From: Rhizobium sp. BK316
GTDB taxonomy: Bacteria; Pseudomonadota; Alphaproteobacteria; Rhizobiales; Rhizobiaceae
DNA: 64,000 nt
Direction: 5' to 3'
Assembly: GCF_014193695.1 (NCBI RefSeq)
Contig: NZ_JACHZR010000004.1
Coordinates: 124,001-188,000 of the forward strand
Program-made: the position numbers and the translations under genes
Notes under the pieces: model-generated
What the model was told of the DNA's origin: nothing
Seen by the model: the letters and a program-made list of their open reading frames with translations, nothing else
Database searches by the model: none
In this document: piece by piece, positions 8,901 through 16,533 of the stretch
Layout: each line of letters begins with the position of its first letter
How positions within the stretch are numbered: position 1 is the stretch's first letter

Positions 8901-8948
8901 GGCATGGATTTTGAAGCTCGTTACAGAGATGAAGATGTGAAGGTTTGT

Positions 8949-8996
8949 CGTGTGGCACCCCTCTCTGGCCTGCCGGCCAGAGAGGGGTGCCACACG
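8949..8996. repeat. Perfect 22-bp inverted repeat (long hairpin)
   Basis: The left arm 8949-8970 (CGTGTGGCACCCCTCTCTGG plus CC) pairs perfectly with 8975-8996 around a TGCC loop. There is no T-tract on either side, so it is not a textbook intrinsic terminator, but it lies 49 bp after the end of the small membrane-protein gene and 170 bp before the MFS gene. It could attenuate or protect mRNA ends, or be an intergenic repeat element. Confidence 0.85.
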
Positions 8997-9167
8997 CGAC
9001 CGGGCAAAGATGTAAGCATCCCCAATCGCGGCGATGTGATGGAACCCAGTCAGCAACACTGACGTTTCCGCACCGCTGTCAACCGACAGCATGCCCACGC
9101 TGACACCCCTTCCGACGGCATCCGGAATTGCCCGCCTCGCCGCCGCTTTCGGACGGAGGAAATGCTT

Positions 9168-10421
9168 ATGTCCGCACTGGCAAGCCTGCGCGCGCTCACG
9201 CCGCAGCAGCGTAACGCTGTCATCGCCAGCTATCTCGGCTGGACGCTCGACGCCTTCGATTTCTTCATTCTCGTCTTCGTTCTCAAATATATAGCCGAAG
9301 AGTTCCATACCGACGTTCCCGCGGTCTCGGTGGCGATCTTTCTCACCCTTGCCATGCGGGCGCTCGGCGCCCTGATCTTCGGCCTTGCGGCGGACCGTTA
9401 CGGGCGACGTATCACGCTGATGGTGGATGTGCTGCTCTATTCGCTCTTCGATTTTCTGACCGGTTTTTCCACCGGGCTCACCATGTTCCTCGTGCTGCGC
9501 TCGCTCTATGGCATCGCCATGGGCGGGGAGTGGGGTGTCGGAGCCTCGCTCGTCATGGAGACCGTGCCGGAGGAAAGCCGCGGCATCGTCTCGGGCATTC
9601 TGCAGGCGGGGTACCCCTCCGGCTATCTGCTTGCCTCGCTGCTGTTCTTCCTGCTCTTTCCTGTGATCGGCTGGCGCGGCATGTTCTTCGTCGGCGTGGC
9701 TCCGGCGCTGCTCGTGTTCTACATCCGCCGCAATGTTCAGGAGAGCCCGGTCTTCGTGAAACGCCAGCAGCAGGGGCGCCGGCCGTTCCTCGCCGTGCTG
9801 CGCGAAAACATTCCGCTCTTCATCTGGGCGGTGCTCTTGATGACCGCCTTCAACTTCTTCAGCCATGGCACGCAGGATATCTACCCGACCTTCCTCGAAA
9901 CGCAGCGCAACTATTCGAGCTATACGGTCGGCGCGATTGCCATCGTCTACAATATCGGCGCGATAGCAGGCGGGCTGTTCTTCGGGGCGCTCTCGCAGCG
10001 CATCGGCCGCAAGCGGGCGATCGTCATCGCCGCACTGATCGCCGTACCCGTGGCACCGCTCTGGGCCTATGCGCCGGGGCCGGTGCTGCTTGCGATCGGC
10101 GCCTTCATGATGCAGTTTTTCGTGCAGGGTGCCTGGGGCATCGTGCCGGTTCATCTCAACGAACTTTCTCCCGACGAGGTGCGCGGCACATTTCCGGGCT
10201 TTGCCTACCAGATCGGCAATCTGCTGGCGTCCGGCAATGCGACGATGCAGGCAGGTCTCGCAGCCCATTGGAACGGTGACTACGCGGCCGCGTTGGTAAT
10301 CGTAGCCGTCGTCGTCGCCATCGCGGTCGCGGTGCTGTCGGGCCTCGGGTACGAGAAGAAGGATGTGCTCTTCGGCACGGAGGAGGCTGAAGCGCCCAGT
10401 GGCGCGATGCATCGCGCCTGA
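9168..10421 (+). CDS. MFS transporter, sialate/lactate:H+ symporter (SHS) type
   Basis: A 417-residue inner-membrane transporter with twelve hydrophobic segments. Signature loops include GLAADRYGRRITLMVD (the loop 2-3 RxGRR motif), YGIAMGGEWGVGASL in helix 4 and GALSQRIGRKRAIV in the second half. The N-terminal YLGWTLDAFDFFILVFVLK is characteristic of the metabolite:H+ symporter and SHS groups that import lactate, pyruvate or sialic acid. ATG 9168 is chosen because GGAGGA stands seven bases before it; ATG 9162 is too close to that site. Substrate is inferred only to class level. Confidence 0.88.
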   Translation: MSALASLRALTPQQRNAVIASYLGWTLDAFDFFILVFVLKYIAEEFHTDVPAVSVAIFLTLAMRALGALIFGLAADRYGRRITLMVDVLLYSLFDFLTGFSTGLTMFLVLRSLYGIAMGGEWGVGASLVMETVPEESRGIVSGILQAGYPSGYLLASLLFFLLFPVIGWRGMFFVGVAPALLVFYIRRNVQESPVFVKRQQQGRRPFLAVLRENIPLFIWAVLLMTAFNFFSHGTQDIYPTFLETQRNYSSYTVGAIAIVYNIGAIAGGLFFGALSQRIGRKRAIVIAALIAVPVAPLWAYAPGPVLLAIGAFMMQFFVQGAWGIVPVHLNELSPDEVRGTFPGFAYQIGNLLASGNATMQAGLAAHWNGDYAAALVIVAVVVAIAVAVLSGLGYEKKDVLFGTEEAEAPSGAMHRA

Positions 10422-10442
10422 CTTCTTCTCGATGGAGGGCTC

Positions 10443-10492
10443 GCACTACAGCGCCGCGCGTCTTTTAAGACGCGCAAAGGACGCTGTAGTGC
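10443..10492. repeat. RIME-like palindromic half-element
   Basis: An outer stem (GCACTACAGCG with CGCTGTAGTGC) encloses an inner stem (GCGCGTCTT with AAGACGCGC) joined by AAAGGA. The core is almost identical to the left half of the element at 58023-58129. It follows the MFS gene by 21 bp and could double as a transcription stop. Only the first palindrome of the element is present here. Confidence 0.8.
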
Positions 10493-10594
10493 GCGGCCTT
10501 CTCTATTTATAGTTCCTGCAATTATGACGGTTATTTCGCTTTTCTTTTTTGGGACTGCGGTTAAACTTTAACTTGCAAACCTGGGGAGGGAGAA

Positions 10595-11833
10595 ATGGTT
10601 GCTTACTGGAAATTGCGTTACGCATTTCGACGTTATCCGGCAGACAAACAGAAGGCATTGCGAGATCAGACGATCGACGGATTGAAACGGCTCAAGACGC
10701 AGATCGCTGCCGCCATGCCGATCCGGACTGCCGGACAGACCTTGCTGCTGGGCACCTGGAACATCCGCAATTTCGATGACAACCGCTTCGGCGACGGCCC
10801 GCGGCTCGATGAGAGTTTCTTCTATCTCGCAGAGGTGGTTTCGGCCTTCGATATCATCGCGGTGCAGGAGATTTGCGAAGATATGGCGCCCTTCGAGCGG
10901 CTGATGGAAACGGTCGGGCCGGAATATGATTACATCATGACCGACGTGACGCTGGGGGAATCCGGCAACAAAGAGCGACTGGGCTTCATCTACAACAAGA
11001 ACAAAGTTCATTTCACCGGGGTTGCCGGTGAACTGGTGCTGCCTTTCGAGCAGCAGATTTCCGACGTGACCAAGGCCAGACAATTTGCCCGCACTCCTTT
11101 TTCCTGCAGTTTCCAGTCGGGCTGGTTCAAGTTCAATTTCGCGACCGTCCACATCTATTACGGCAAGGACAAGCTGACGGCGCCGGAATTCAAAAGGCGC
11201 GTGAATGAAATCGATGCGGTTGCAAAATTCGTCGCCGATCGCGCCAAGGAGGACAAGACGACCGCACATATCCTCGTCGGCGATTTCAATATTGACGCTT
11301 TCGATGCGCCGACCTTCGATGCACTGGATAGACACGGCTTCCAGGTCTTCAAGAATAATATAGGCAGCAACTCCACCCAGACGAAGTTCTATGACCAGAT
11401 TTCCTTCATGCCGGAGGCGGGCGAGGTGAGCCTCGCCAATCCTGGCAGCGGCAAGGCGCATGGTGTGCTGAACGTGTTCGAGTCCGTTTTCCGGAAGGAT
11501 GATTTGAAGCTTCACCGCGATGCCGTGATCGCCTCCATCGACAGCAAGATCGCAGCCGCCGACGAAGAGATCGCTCGTCAGCAGAGGGCCGCTGACAAAC
11601 CGGGCGCCACGACTGAAAGAATAGCGACCGCACAGAGGAAGATCACCAAGCAGAGGGCTTTCATCGCCGAGCAGACGGTCCTGAAGACCGACGAGCCGAA
11701 GCTGCAGGCATTCTACGAAGAATGGCGCACCTACCAGATCAGCGATCATTTCCCGCTTTTCGTGGAGTTGAATATCGATTTTGCCGCAGGTTATCTCGAC
11801 AAGCTGAAGAACGACGAGACGATCATCACCTGA
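10595..11833 (+). CDS. Endonuclease/exonuclease/phosphatase (EEP) family hydrolase
   Basis: A 412-residue protein with the EEP fold. Metal and catalytic motifs are seen in order: GTWNIRNFDD (Asn56), IIAVQEICED, LVGDFNIDAF (catalytic Asp and Asn) and QISDHFPLFVEL (terminal SDH). Between the last two motifs is a basic, helical, probably coiled-coil insertion (residues about 305-355, IDSKIAAADEEIARQQRAAD) absent from minimal EEP enzymes. There is no signal peptide. ATG 10595 is preceded by GGGGAGGGAG. It could cleave DNA, RNA or a phosphoester; the insertion may mediate oligomerisation. Confidence 0.85.
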   Translation: MVAYWKLRYAFRRYPADKQKALRDQTIDGLKRLKTQIAAAMPIRTAGQTLLLGTWNIRNFDDNRFGDGPRLDESFFYLAEVVSAFDIIAVQEICEDMAPFERLMETVGPEYDYIMTDVTLGESGNKERLGFIYNKNKVHFTGVAGELVLPFEQQISDVTKARQFARTPFSCSFQSGWFKFNFATVHIYYGKDKLTAPEFKRRVNEIDAVAKFVADRAKEDKTTAHILVGDFNIDAFDAPTFDALDRHGFQVFKNNIGSNSTQTKFYDQISFMPEAGEVSLANPGSGKAHGVLNVFESVFRKDDLKLHRDAVIASIDSKIAAADEEIARQQRAADKPGATTERIATAQRKITKQRAFIAEQTVLKTDEPKLQAFYEEWRTYQISDHFPLFVELNIDFAAGYLDKLKNDETIIT

Positions 11834-11986
11834 GGGGAAACACTATCGCTTCGGACGCTCGGGACGGCTGCATCGGGGCCGTCCCGTTCCGGCCCTGGCA
11901 GAGATTTCCGCATAGGGCTTTCTTAACCCGCTGGGTCTAACGTCCTCCATGCGCCGGTTCTGTATCGCGTCCCGCCGCGAGGGTTC

Positions 11987-13174
11987 ATGGATAGTAATTT
12001 CGCCTTCCTGCTGCCGGTCATGATGCTGATTTTCGGCTGCACTTTCCTGATCGTGAGCCGTTTCGGGTCGCGGGAAGCGAAGTTGTGGGGGCCGGGTTAT
12101 CTGTTTGCCGCGGCCGCTTTCTCCGTTCCGCTGATCGACAGCCTGGTTGCCGAGCGCACCGCATCGCTGATTGCCGATGCGCTGTTCCTGATCTCGTTCA
12201 TTTTCTATTCGGGCGCGCTGCTCGCCCGTTTCGGGTTGCCTTCCTGGCTGGCGCAGCGTTTCGGCTTTTCAGGGGCGATCTATGCTGGGATCCTCTATGC
12301 CGTGCTGGTCCTGCAGAGCATTCCGGTGGAGTTTCTGCTGGATGATCTCGGCTGCGCGGCGCTGCTCGCCTTTGCGATCGCCACCAGCCTGCGGCGCGTG
12401 CGCCATGCGGCGGACAGAGTGCTGCTGGCGGTCTCCGGCCTTGTGGTTGCCGATACGGTTATCCGCAATATCGTTTTCGTCTTCATCATCCCGTCCTATG
12501 GCGGCCACGACGATTTCATCTCGTCGAAATATGCCTTCTATATGCAGGCCTCGGCATCCATCCTGGCGCTGATATTTGCGCTCGCGGCACTTGCGGCAGC
12601 CACGTTCGATACCATCACCGCGCACCGTGATGCCGCCGAGCGCGATCCGCTGACCGGCATGTTCAACCGGCGCGGTTTCGATCGTATGGTCGGCGAGCGC
12701 GGCCGAGTGCAGGGCGCCGTCATCATCTGCGACATCGACAATTTCAAATGGGTGAACGATACGTTCGGTCATGGCGCCGGCGACGAGGTGATCCGCGCCT
12801 TTGCTAGGATCTTGCAGGTGCGGCTGCCGGAAGGCGGTTTTGCGGCGCGTTTCGGCGGCGAGGAATTCGTGATCTTCCTGCCTGAAACGCCGCTGGTAGC
12901 GGGTGCCGATTTCGCCAACCGGGCACGGCTTGCCTTTGCGGCGATTGACCGCAAGGCGATCGGGTCCGATGGCGTGCCGATCGGGTCCGACGGCGGGATC
13001 ACTGCAAGCTTCGGCGTTGCGGGCGCCAATCCCGCCGATCACTCCCTCTACGAGCAGATCGCCCGCGCCGACAAGGCGCTCTATGGAGCCAAGGAGGCCG
13101 GGCGCAACAAGGTGATGGTCGAGGGCGAACCGCCCAGCGACATGTCCGGGCCGCGGGTGGTCTCGGTGGCCTGA
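11987..13174 (+). CDS. Membrane-bound diguanylate cyclase (GGDEF)
   Basis: A 395-residue protein with six hydrophobic segments in residues 1-205, then a GGDEF domain at about 215-380. The active loop reads RFGGEEFVIF, an active-type GGEEF, and the metal/substrate segment is CDIDNFKWVNDTFGHGAGD. The product would be cyclic di-GMP. The allosteric I-site (RxxD) that normally precedes the active loop is replaced by PEGG, so product inhibition at that site is unlikely. GAGGG precedes ATG 11987. No EAL domain is present. The signal for the membrane domain is unknown. Confidence 0.92.
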   Translation: MDSNFAFLLPVMMLIFGCTFLIVSRFGSREAKLWGPGYLFAAAAFSVPLIDSLVAERTASLIADALFLISFIFYSGALLARFGLPSWLAQRFGFSGAIYAGILYAVLVLQSIPVEFLLDDLGCAALLAFAIATSLRRVRHAADRVLLAVSGLVVADTVIRNIVFVFIIPSYGGHDDFISSKYAFYMQASASILALIFALAALAAATFDTITAHRDAAERDPLTGMFNRRGFDRMVGERGRVQGAVIICDIDNFKWVNDTFGHGAGDEVIRAFARILQVRLPEGGFAARFGGEEFVIFLPETPLVAGADFANRARLAFAAIDRKAIGSDGVPIGSDGGITASFGVAGANPADHSLYEQIARADKALYGAKEAGRNKVMVEGEPPSDMSGPRVVSVA

Positions 13175-13193
13175 AAGGCATTGCCGACGACGG

Positions 13194-13214
13194 CTGTGCC
13201 CCGGAAAGGCACAG
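13194..13214. terminator. Hairpin between convergent genes
   Basis: CTGTGCC at 13194-13200 pairs with GGCACAG at 13208-13214 around a CCGGAAA loop. The flanking GACGAC/CGTC bases can extend the stem imperfectly. It sits in the 52-bp gap between the convergent GGDEF and peptidoglycan-hydrolase genes, where a bidirectional terminator is expected. No strong T-tract. Confidence 0.4.
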
Positions 13215-13226
13215 TTCGTCCTTTCG

Positions 13227-14495
13227 TCAATTGATGGCGGGCAGCAGGAAGACCACGAACTTGGATTTCAGAGCGCCGTTGCCGTCCCGTTCTTCCAGCG
13301 GGAAGCTGGTTTCTTTGACAGTGTCCGACTGGTTGCCGCCGAGCAATGTCACGCTGCTGCCGGTCGAGGAGGTGACGAAGCCGACATGACCTGCGCCCGT
13401 GCTCCATTTATTATCGTTAAAGGGTGCGTAGCGGCGCACCGCGATGCAGCCAGGGAGCGGCGAAGGAATGACGGCAAACTGCCCGTCCTTATTCCAGAAA
13501 AAGGAGCGTGCACCGGGGTGATCGGTACCCATGTGGCCGCTGGTGACGAGGCAATAGTTGACGAAGGCCGCGCACCAGTCGACTTCATCGCCGCCGACCG
13601 CCTCGAACCAGGGCGAGCAGACCTTGAAATAGTTGATGATGCGCGGGTTCTCTTCAGGATCGGCCCAGCTGCTGCGCTCGTGCGCCGGCAGAGCTGCTTC
13701 GCGTCTGGCGACGGTCATCCAGTCCGTCGTGGCCGATCCGGCTGCCGAGGCAACACCTGTAACGTTATCGACGAGCGGTGAAAGCGGCGCGCTATCGCGG
13801 ATCGTGCCTTTTTCCCAGCCCTCGACGACCCGAATGAATTTGGCGATCTTCTGAAAGTCTTGCGCTTTAAGCGTGTTGAGCGGCGTTGCGACCGCAATCC
13901 CGGTACTGGTGTGGATAAAATCCAGATAGGCAGCCGAGTTGTTCTCACTTGGCGGCGCATACCGAAAGATCGCATCCTTGAGCGAGAGGTTGATATAGGC
14001 CTGCGATTTGAACAGCGTGATGATCGCCTTCATACCGATATCTTCATCGGGGAAGATCGCGAAACTTCCATCGTCGCCGATCGCGCCGCAATTGATCGAG
14101 AAATCGCCCTTGCGAATATTGCCGGGGTTGCAGTTGCGCCAGGCGCGCGAGCCGCCTTCGCGGATCTGCTTGCGGCCCTCGGCGTCGGTGTAGACGATCG
14201 TCTTCGGCATCGTCATGCGCGCATGGACGAATTGCGTCGGGGGGCCGGGCGGTGGTGCGTCCGGTTCGTCCATATTTTCAACCGGGGGCTTGTCCGGCAT
14301 GACGTTGTCGATTGTCGTGTGGCTTGTACTGCTGGTACCGTTATTCGAGACAGCACTTTCGGCGGCCGGGCCGGCTATGATGGTCCAGGTGCCGTCGGGC
14401 GCCTTGAATTTTGTAATCAGCTTCAGTTTATCGAATTTCAGATCTTCGATGACCTGTTCGAGGTCGGCTTCAAGTATTCCGCTCAGCTGCTGCAT
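13227..14495 (-). CDS. Two-domain peptidoglycan hydrolase, candidate exported effector
   Basis: A 422-residue modular protein. Residues 1-45 form a small domain of unknown type, and 46-90 a Ser/Thr/Pro-rich linker (ending DEPDAPPPGPPTQF). Residues about 110-235 resemble phage-type muramidase-associated domains (RNCNPGNIRKGDF, then DGSFAIFPDEDIGMKAIITL, IFRYAPPSENNSAAYLDFI). Residues about 260-420 match the TIGR02594/CHAP-like cysteine amidase layout, with the catalytic Cys in VDWCAAFVNYCL and the His in GAGHVGFVTSS, and a terminal GGNQSDTV. There is no signal peptide, so cytoplasmic activity would need a dedicated export route. GGGAGG precedes ATG 14495. It follows the lipoprotein gene by 24 bp, forming a probable two-gene operon. 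Confidence 0.8.
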   Translation of the reverse strand: MQQLSGILEADLEQVIEDLKFDKLKLITKFKAPDGTWTIIAGPAAESAVSNNGTSSTSHTTIDNVMPDKPPVENMDEPDAPPPGPPTQFVHARMTMPKTIVYTDAEGRKQIREGGSRAWRNCNPGNIRKGDFSINCGAIGDDGSFAIFPDEDIGMKAIITLFKSQAYINLSLKDAIFRYAPPSENNSAAYLDFIHTSTGIAVATPLNTLKAQDFQKIAKFIRVVEGWEKGTIRDSAPLSPLVDNVTGVASAAGSATTDWMTVARREAALPAHERSSWADPEENPRIINYFKVCSPWFEAVGGDEVDWCAAFVNYCLVTSGHMGTDHPGARSFFWNKDGQFAVIPSPLPGCIAVRRYAPFNDNKWSTGAGHVGFVTSSTGSSVTLLGGNQSDTVKETSFPLEERDGNGALKSKFVVFLLPAIN

Positions 14496-14519
14496 GCCTC
14501 ATCCCTCCCTTCAGATTAT

Positions 14520-15380
14520 CTATTTCAACTCCTGTACAAACTCGTCGCGTAAGGTTGCGAATTGCCCGCCATTCAGGAACAGAAAGCTGCTCACATGCAC
14601 ATTCCTGGCCTTCAGCCATTGCTGCAGCCTGTTCTGTGCTGCCGCTCCGCCGTTCTCCAGATAGGCGCGGATGATCGCGGTGGATTGATTTGGGCCATAG
14701 ACGGCAGAGGTGATCTCGGTGACCTTGGCCGCTTCGCTGGCCGCCAGCGCTGCGGAGGCTTGTTCGTCGATCCCGATCAGTCCGGCTGTCAGGGTGCCGG
14801 CGGCGGCATAGTCCTCGACATCCATCATCGCGAGCTCAAGCGGATAGCGGTCGATGCCAAGGCCGAGCTTGACGATGATCGCGCTCTTGATCTGATTGCG
14901 GTTGGTGCGCATCTGCTTCTGCAGGAACTGCACCGTCTTTCGCGCAAGGATGTCGCTGTCATAGGCGGATTTGGCGCCCTTCAGCCCGGTATCGACGGCA
15001 GCCAGCGCGGTCTTCGCGGCGGTTGATCCCGTTAACGTCCCGGCGCCGCTCAGCGACAGGCTTACAACGTCTGCAACGAACGGCACCTGCTGGCCCTCGC
15101 GTGTCAGGTCCTGCTCATAAGCGGCATATTTGACATCGATGGAACCTATGGCGCTCAGTACTATTCCGTTACGCGCAGCCTTTTTACTTATCGTATCCGA
15201 GGCGCCGTAATAGCCTTTCACACGCGGCGCGCTGTAGCCGGCCCTGAAATAATCGCTCGAAAAGCTGCGATATTCCGTAAGATCCGGACCGCCGGCGATA
15301 GAAGGCGAGCAACCGGAAGACGATAACATCATCGCGGTGACGGAAATAAAACAAAGTACAGAATCTCCCCTTATCCGCAT
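14520..15380 (-). CDS. Conserved lipoprotein upstream of the peptidoglycan hydrolase
   Basis: A 286-residue protein with a type II signal peptide: basic MRIRGD, a hydrophobic stretch, and a lipobox ending SSSGC near residue 24. The mature part is helical and Ala-rich (SLSLSGAGTLTGSTAAKTAL, AVDTGLKGAKSAYDSDILAR), with YPLELAMMDVEDYAAAGTLT near the C-terminal third. I recall similar unnamed lipoproteins in other proteobacteria. ATG 15380 is preferred, with AGAGGG just upstream; an in-frame TTG four codons earlier is less likely. Position suggests a partner of the hydrolase, for example an immunity or delivery factor; this is inference. Confidence 0.75.
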   Translation of the reverse strand: MRIRGDSVLCFISVTAMMLSSSGCSPSIAGGPDLTEYRSFSSDYFRAGYSAPRVKGYYGASDTISKKAARNGIVLSAIGSIDVKYAAYEQDLTREGQQVPFVADVVSLSLSGAGTLTGSTAAKTALAAVDTGLKGAKSAYDSDILARKTVQFLQKQMRTNRNQIKSAIIVKLGLGIDRYPLELAMMDVEDYAAAGTLTAGLIGIDEQASAALAASEAAKVTEITSAVYGPNQSTAIIRAYLENGGAAAQNRLQQWLKARNVHVSSFLFLNGGQFATLRDEFVQELK

Positions 15381-15552
15381 TGTCCCTCTCAAGCAGATTG
15401 GTGATTTCTTTATTTAGGCATGATATTACATGGAATTTTTACATCTTAGGAGCGAGCGGCGGAAAAAGTCAACGGCATCTCCAGTTTTACTTTCACTTGC
15501 TCTAATTCTTCGGCGGCTGCTGAAAAAACGCCTTCTGATGCGGCCATTGCGG

Positions 15553-15738
15553 GGGCCGGCAAACCGCATCGGCTCGACGGTCTATTCGACGGCGCAGCTG
15601 AAGACATTGCAGGAGGTGATCACGCTGATCGTCTTTGCCGGCTTCTCGATTTTCTGGCTCGGCGAGGACCTGACATGGAACCATGCGATCGGCTTCGCCC
15701 TGATTGCAGTTGGCGCTTCGTTCATCTTTCGCGGGTGA
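15553..15738 (+). pseudogene. DMT-family DUF486 protein, C-terminal remnant
   Basis: The frame encodes PANRIGSTVYSTAQLKTLQ and then EVITLIVFAGFSIFWLGEDL through TWNHAIGFALIAVGASFIFRG, the second half of the small DUF486 (COG3169) membrane protein family of about 115 residues. The first half, with its two N-terminal helices, is missing. The upstream in-frame sequence from 15430 (LRSERRKKSTASPVLL and on) does not fit the family. The breakpoint is at about 15550. This reads as a 5'-truncated gene, probably cut when the neighbouring block (13.2-15.4 kb) was inserted or rearranged. Confidence 0.8.
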
Positions 15739-15789
15739 TAGGGATGTGATAATCAGAGCAGGCGGTCAGCGGCCAGGGAGAGGGATGTG

Positions 15790-16413
15790 ATGGCCACGGG
15801 GGTGAAAGTCGGGACGCCGCCTGACGGAGAGCAACTGCTCGGCCTCTATAAACTCGAAGTCGATATGGCCGACAAAAGTCTTGAGGTTGAGCGCGAAATT
15901 ACGGTCAAGAATTTCACCGCATTCGGCGCGGTTCTTCTGGTGCAGAACGGCTTTTTTCTCATTTCGCTGAAGCTGCATGTGGCGCTGGCCGTGAGTGGCG
16001 TCGTGCTGTGCATGATTTCCGCTGCGGCCCGAGTGATGGCAATCCTATACAGCAAATATTCGGATCGCCTTTACATGCTCGCAGCGATCACGCTCACCGT
16101 TTACCTCAAGGGGGCGGACGGATTGGATATCCGCAAAAGGAGACTTGCCGCCCGGAATGGTCCCAGTGCCAAGGACGAGGTCGCCCCGAGTGCAAAGGGT
16201 AACCTGGAAGAAAGGGCGCTCCCAAATGCTGACACGATCTCTTGGCGCGAATTTTGTACGTATGGCGGCGCGCTGGCCTTCATCAATTTGATCCCGGGAG
16301 CTATTGGTCTTTTGATGGTTTGTGTGGCACCATTCTTATGGTATTTCGACCCTGCTCCATGGTGGCAATTGACAAATCCGCCGGCTGCCAATGCGGTGTC
16401 AGCGACACGCTGA
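15790..16413 (+). CDS. Membrane protein of unknown function
   Basis: A 207-residue protein with a soluble N-terminus (GVKVGTPPDGEQLLGLYKLE), a hydrophobic pair at about 45-90 (TAFGAVLLVQNGFFLISLKL, then VALAVSGVVLCMISAAARVM), a basic middle loop (RKRRLAARNG) and a second hydrophobic pair near the C-terminus (FINLIPGAIGLLMVCVAPFL). Four membrane segments are likely. AGGGAGAGGG precedes ATG 15790. I do not recognise the family. It lies 51 bp after the truncated DUF486 gene and may belong to the same inserted block. Confidence 0.7.
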   Translation: MATGVKVGTPPDGEQLLGLYKLEVDMADKSLEVEREITVKNFTAFGAVLLVQNGFFLISLKLHVALAVSGVVLCMISAAARVMAILYSKYSDRLYMLAAITLTVYLKGADGLDIRKRRLAARNGPSAKDEVAPSAKGNLEERALPNADTISWREFCTYGGALAFINLIPGAIGLLMVCVAPFLWYFDPAPWWQLTNPPAANAVSATR

Positions 16414-16533
16414 ATCCAACGATTTCAATAGATTACAAATCGTCCATGTCGGAAAATTGCCGCAATTCCTACACCCTGCCGTCGCAATTGGCTGAGACCT
16501 TGTCACTATCCGGTGATGAGGAGGTGAACGGTC

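Noticed and set aside
8670..10412. A 580-codon minus-strand open frame opposite the MFS transporter
   Set aside because: His/Arg/Glu-rich shadow of the transporter gene without any domain; it crosses the long hairpin and intergenic DNA.
13227..15738. Type VI secretion locus
   Set aside because: No vgrG, hcp, tss or PAAR gene is visible; only an effector-like enzyme and a lipoprotein, so a secretion-system call is not supported.
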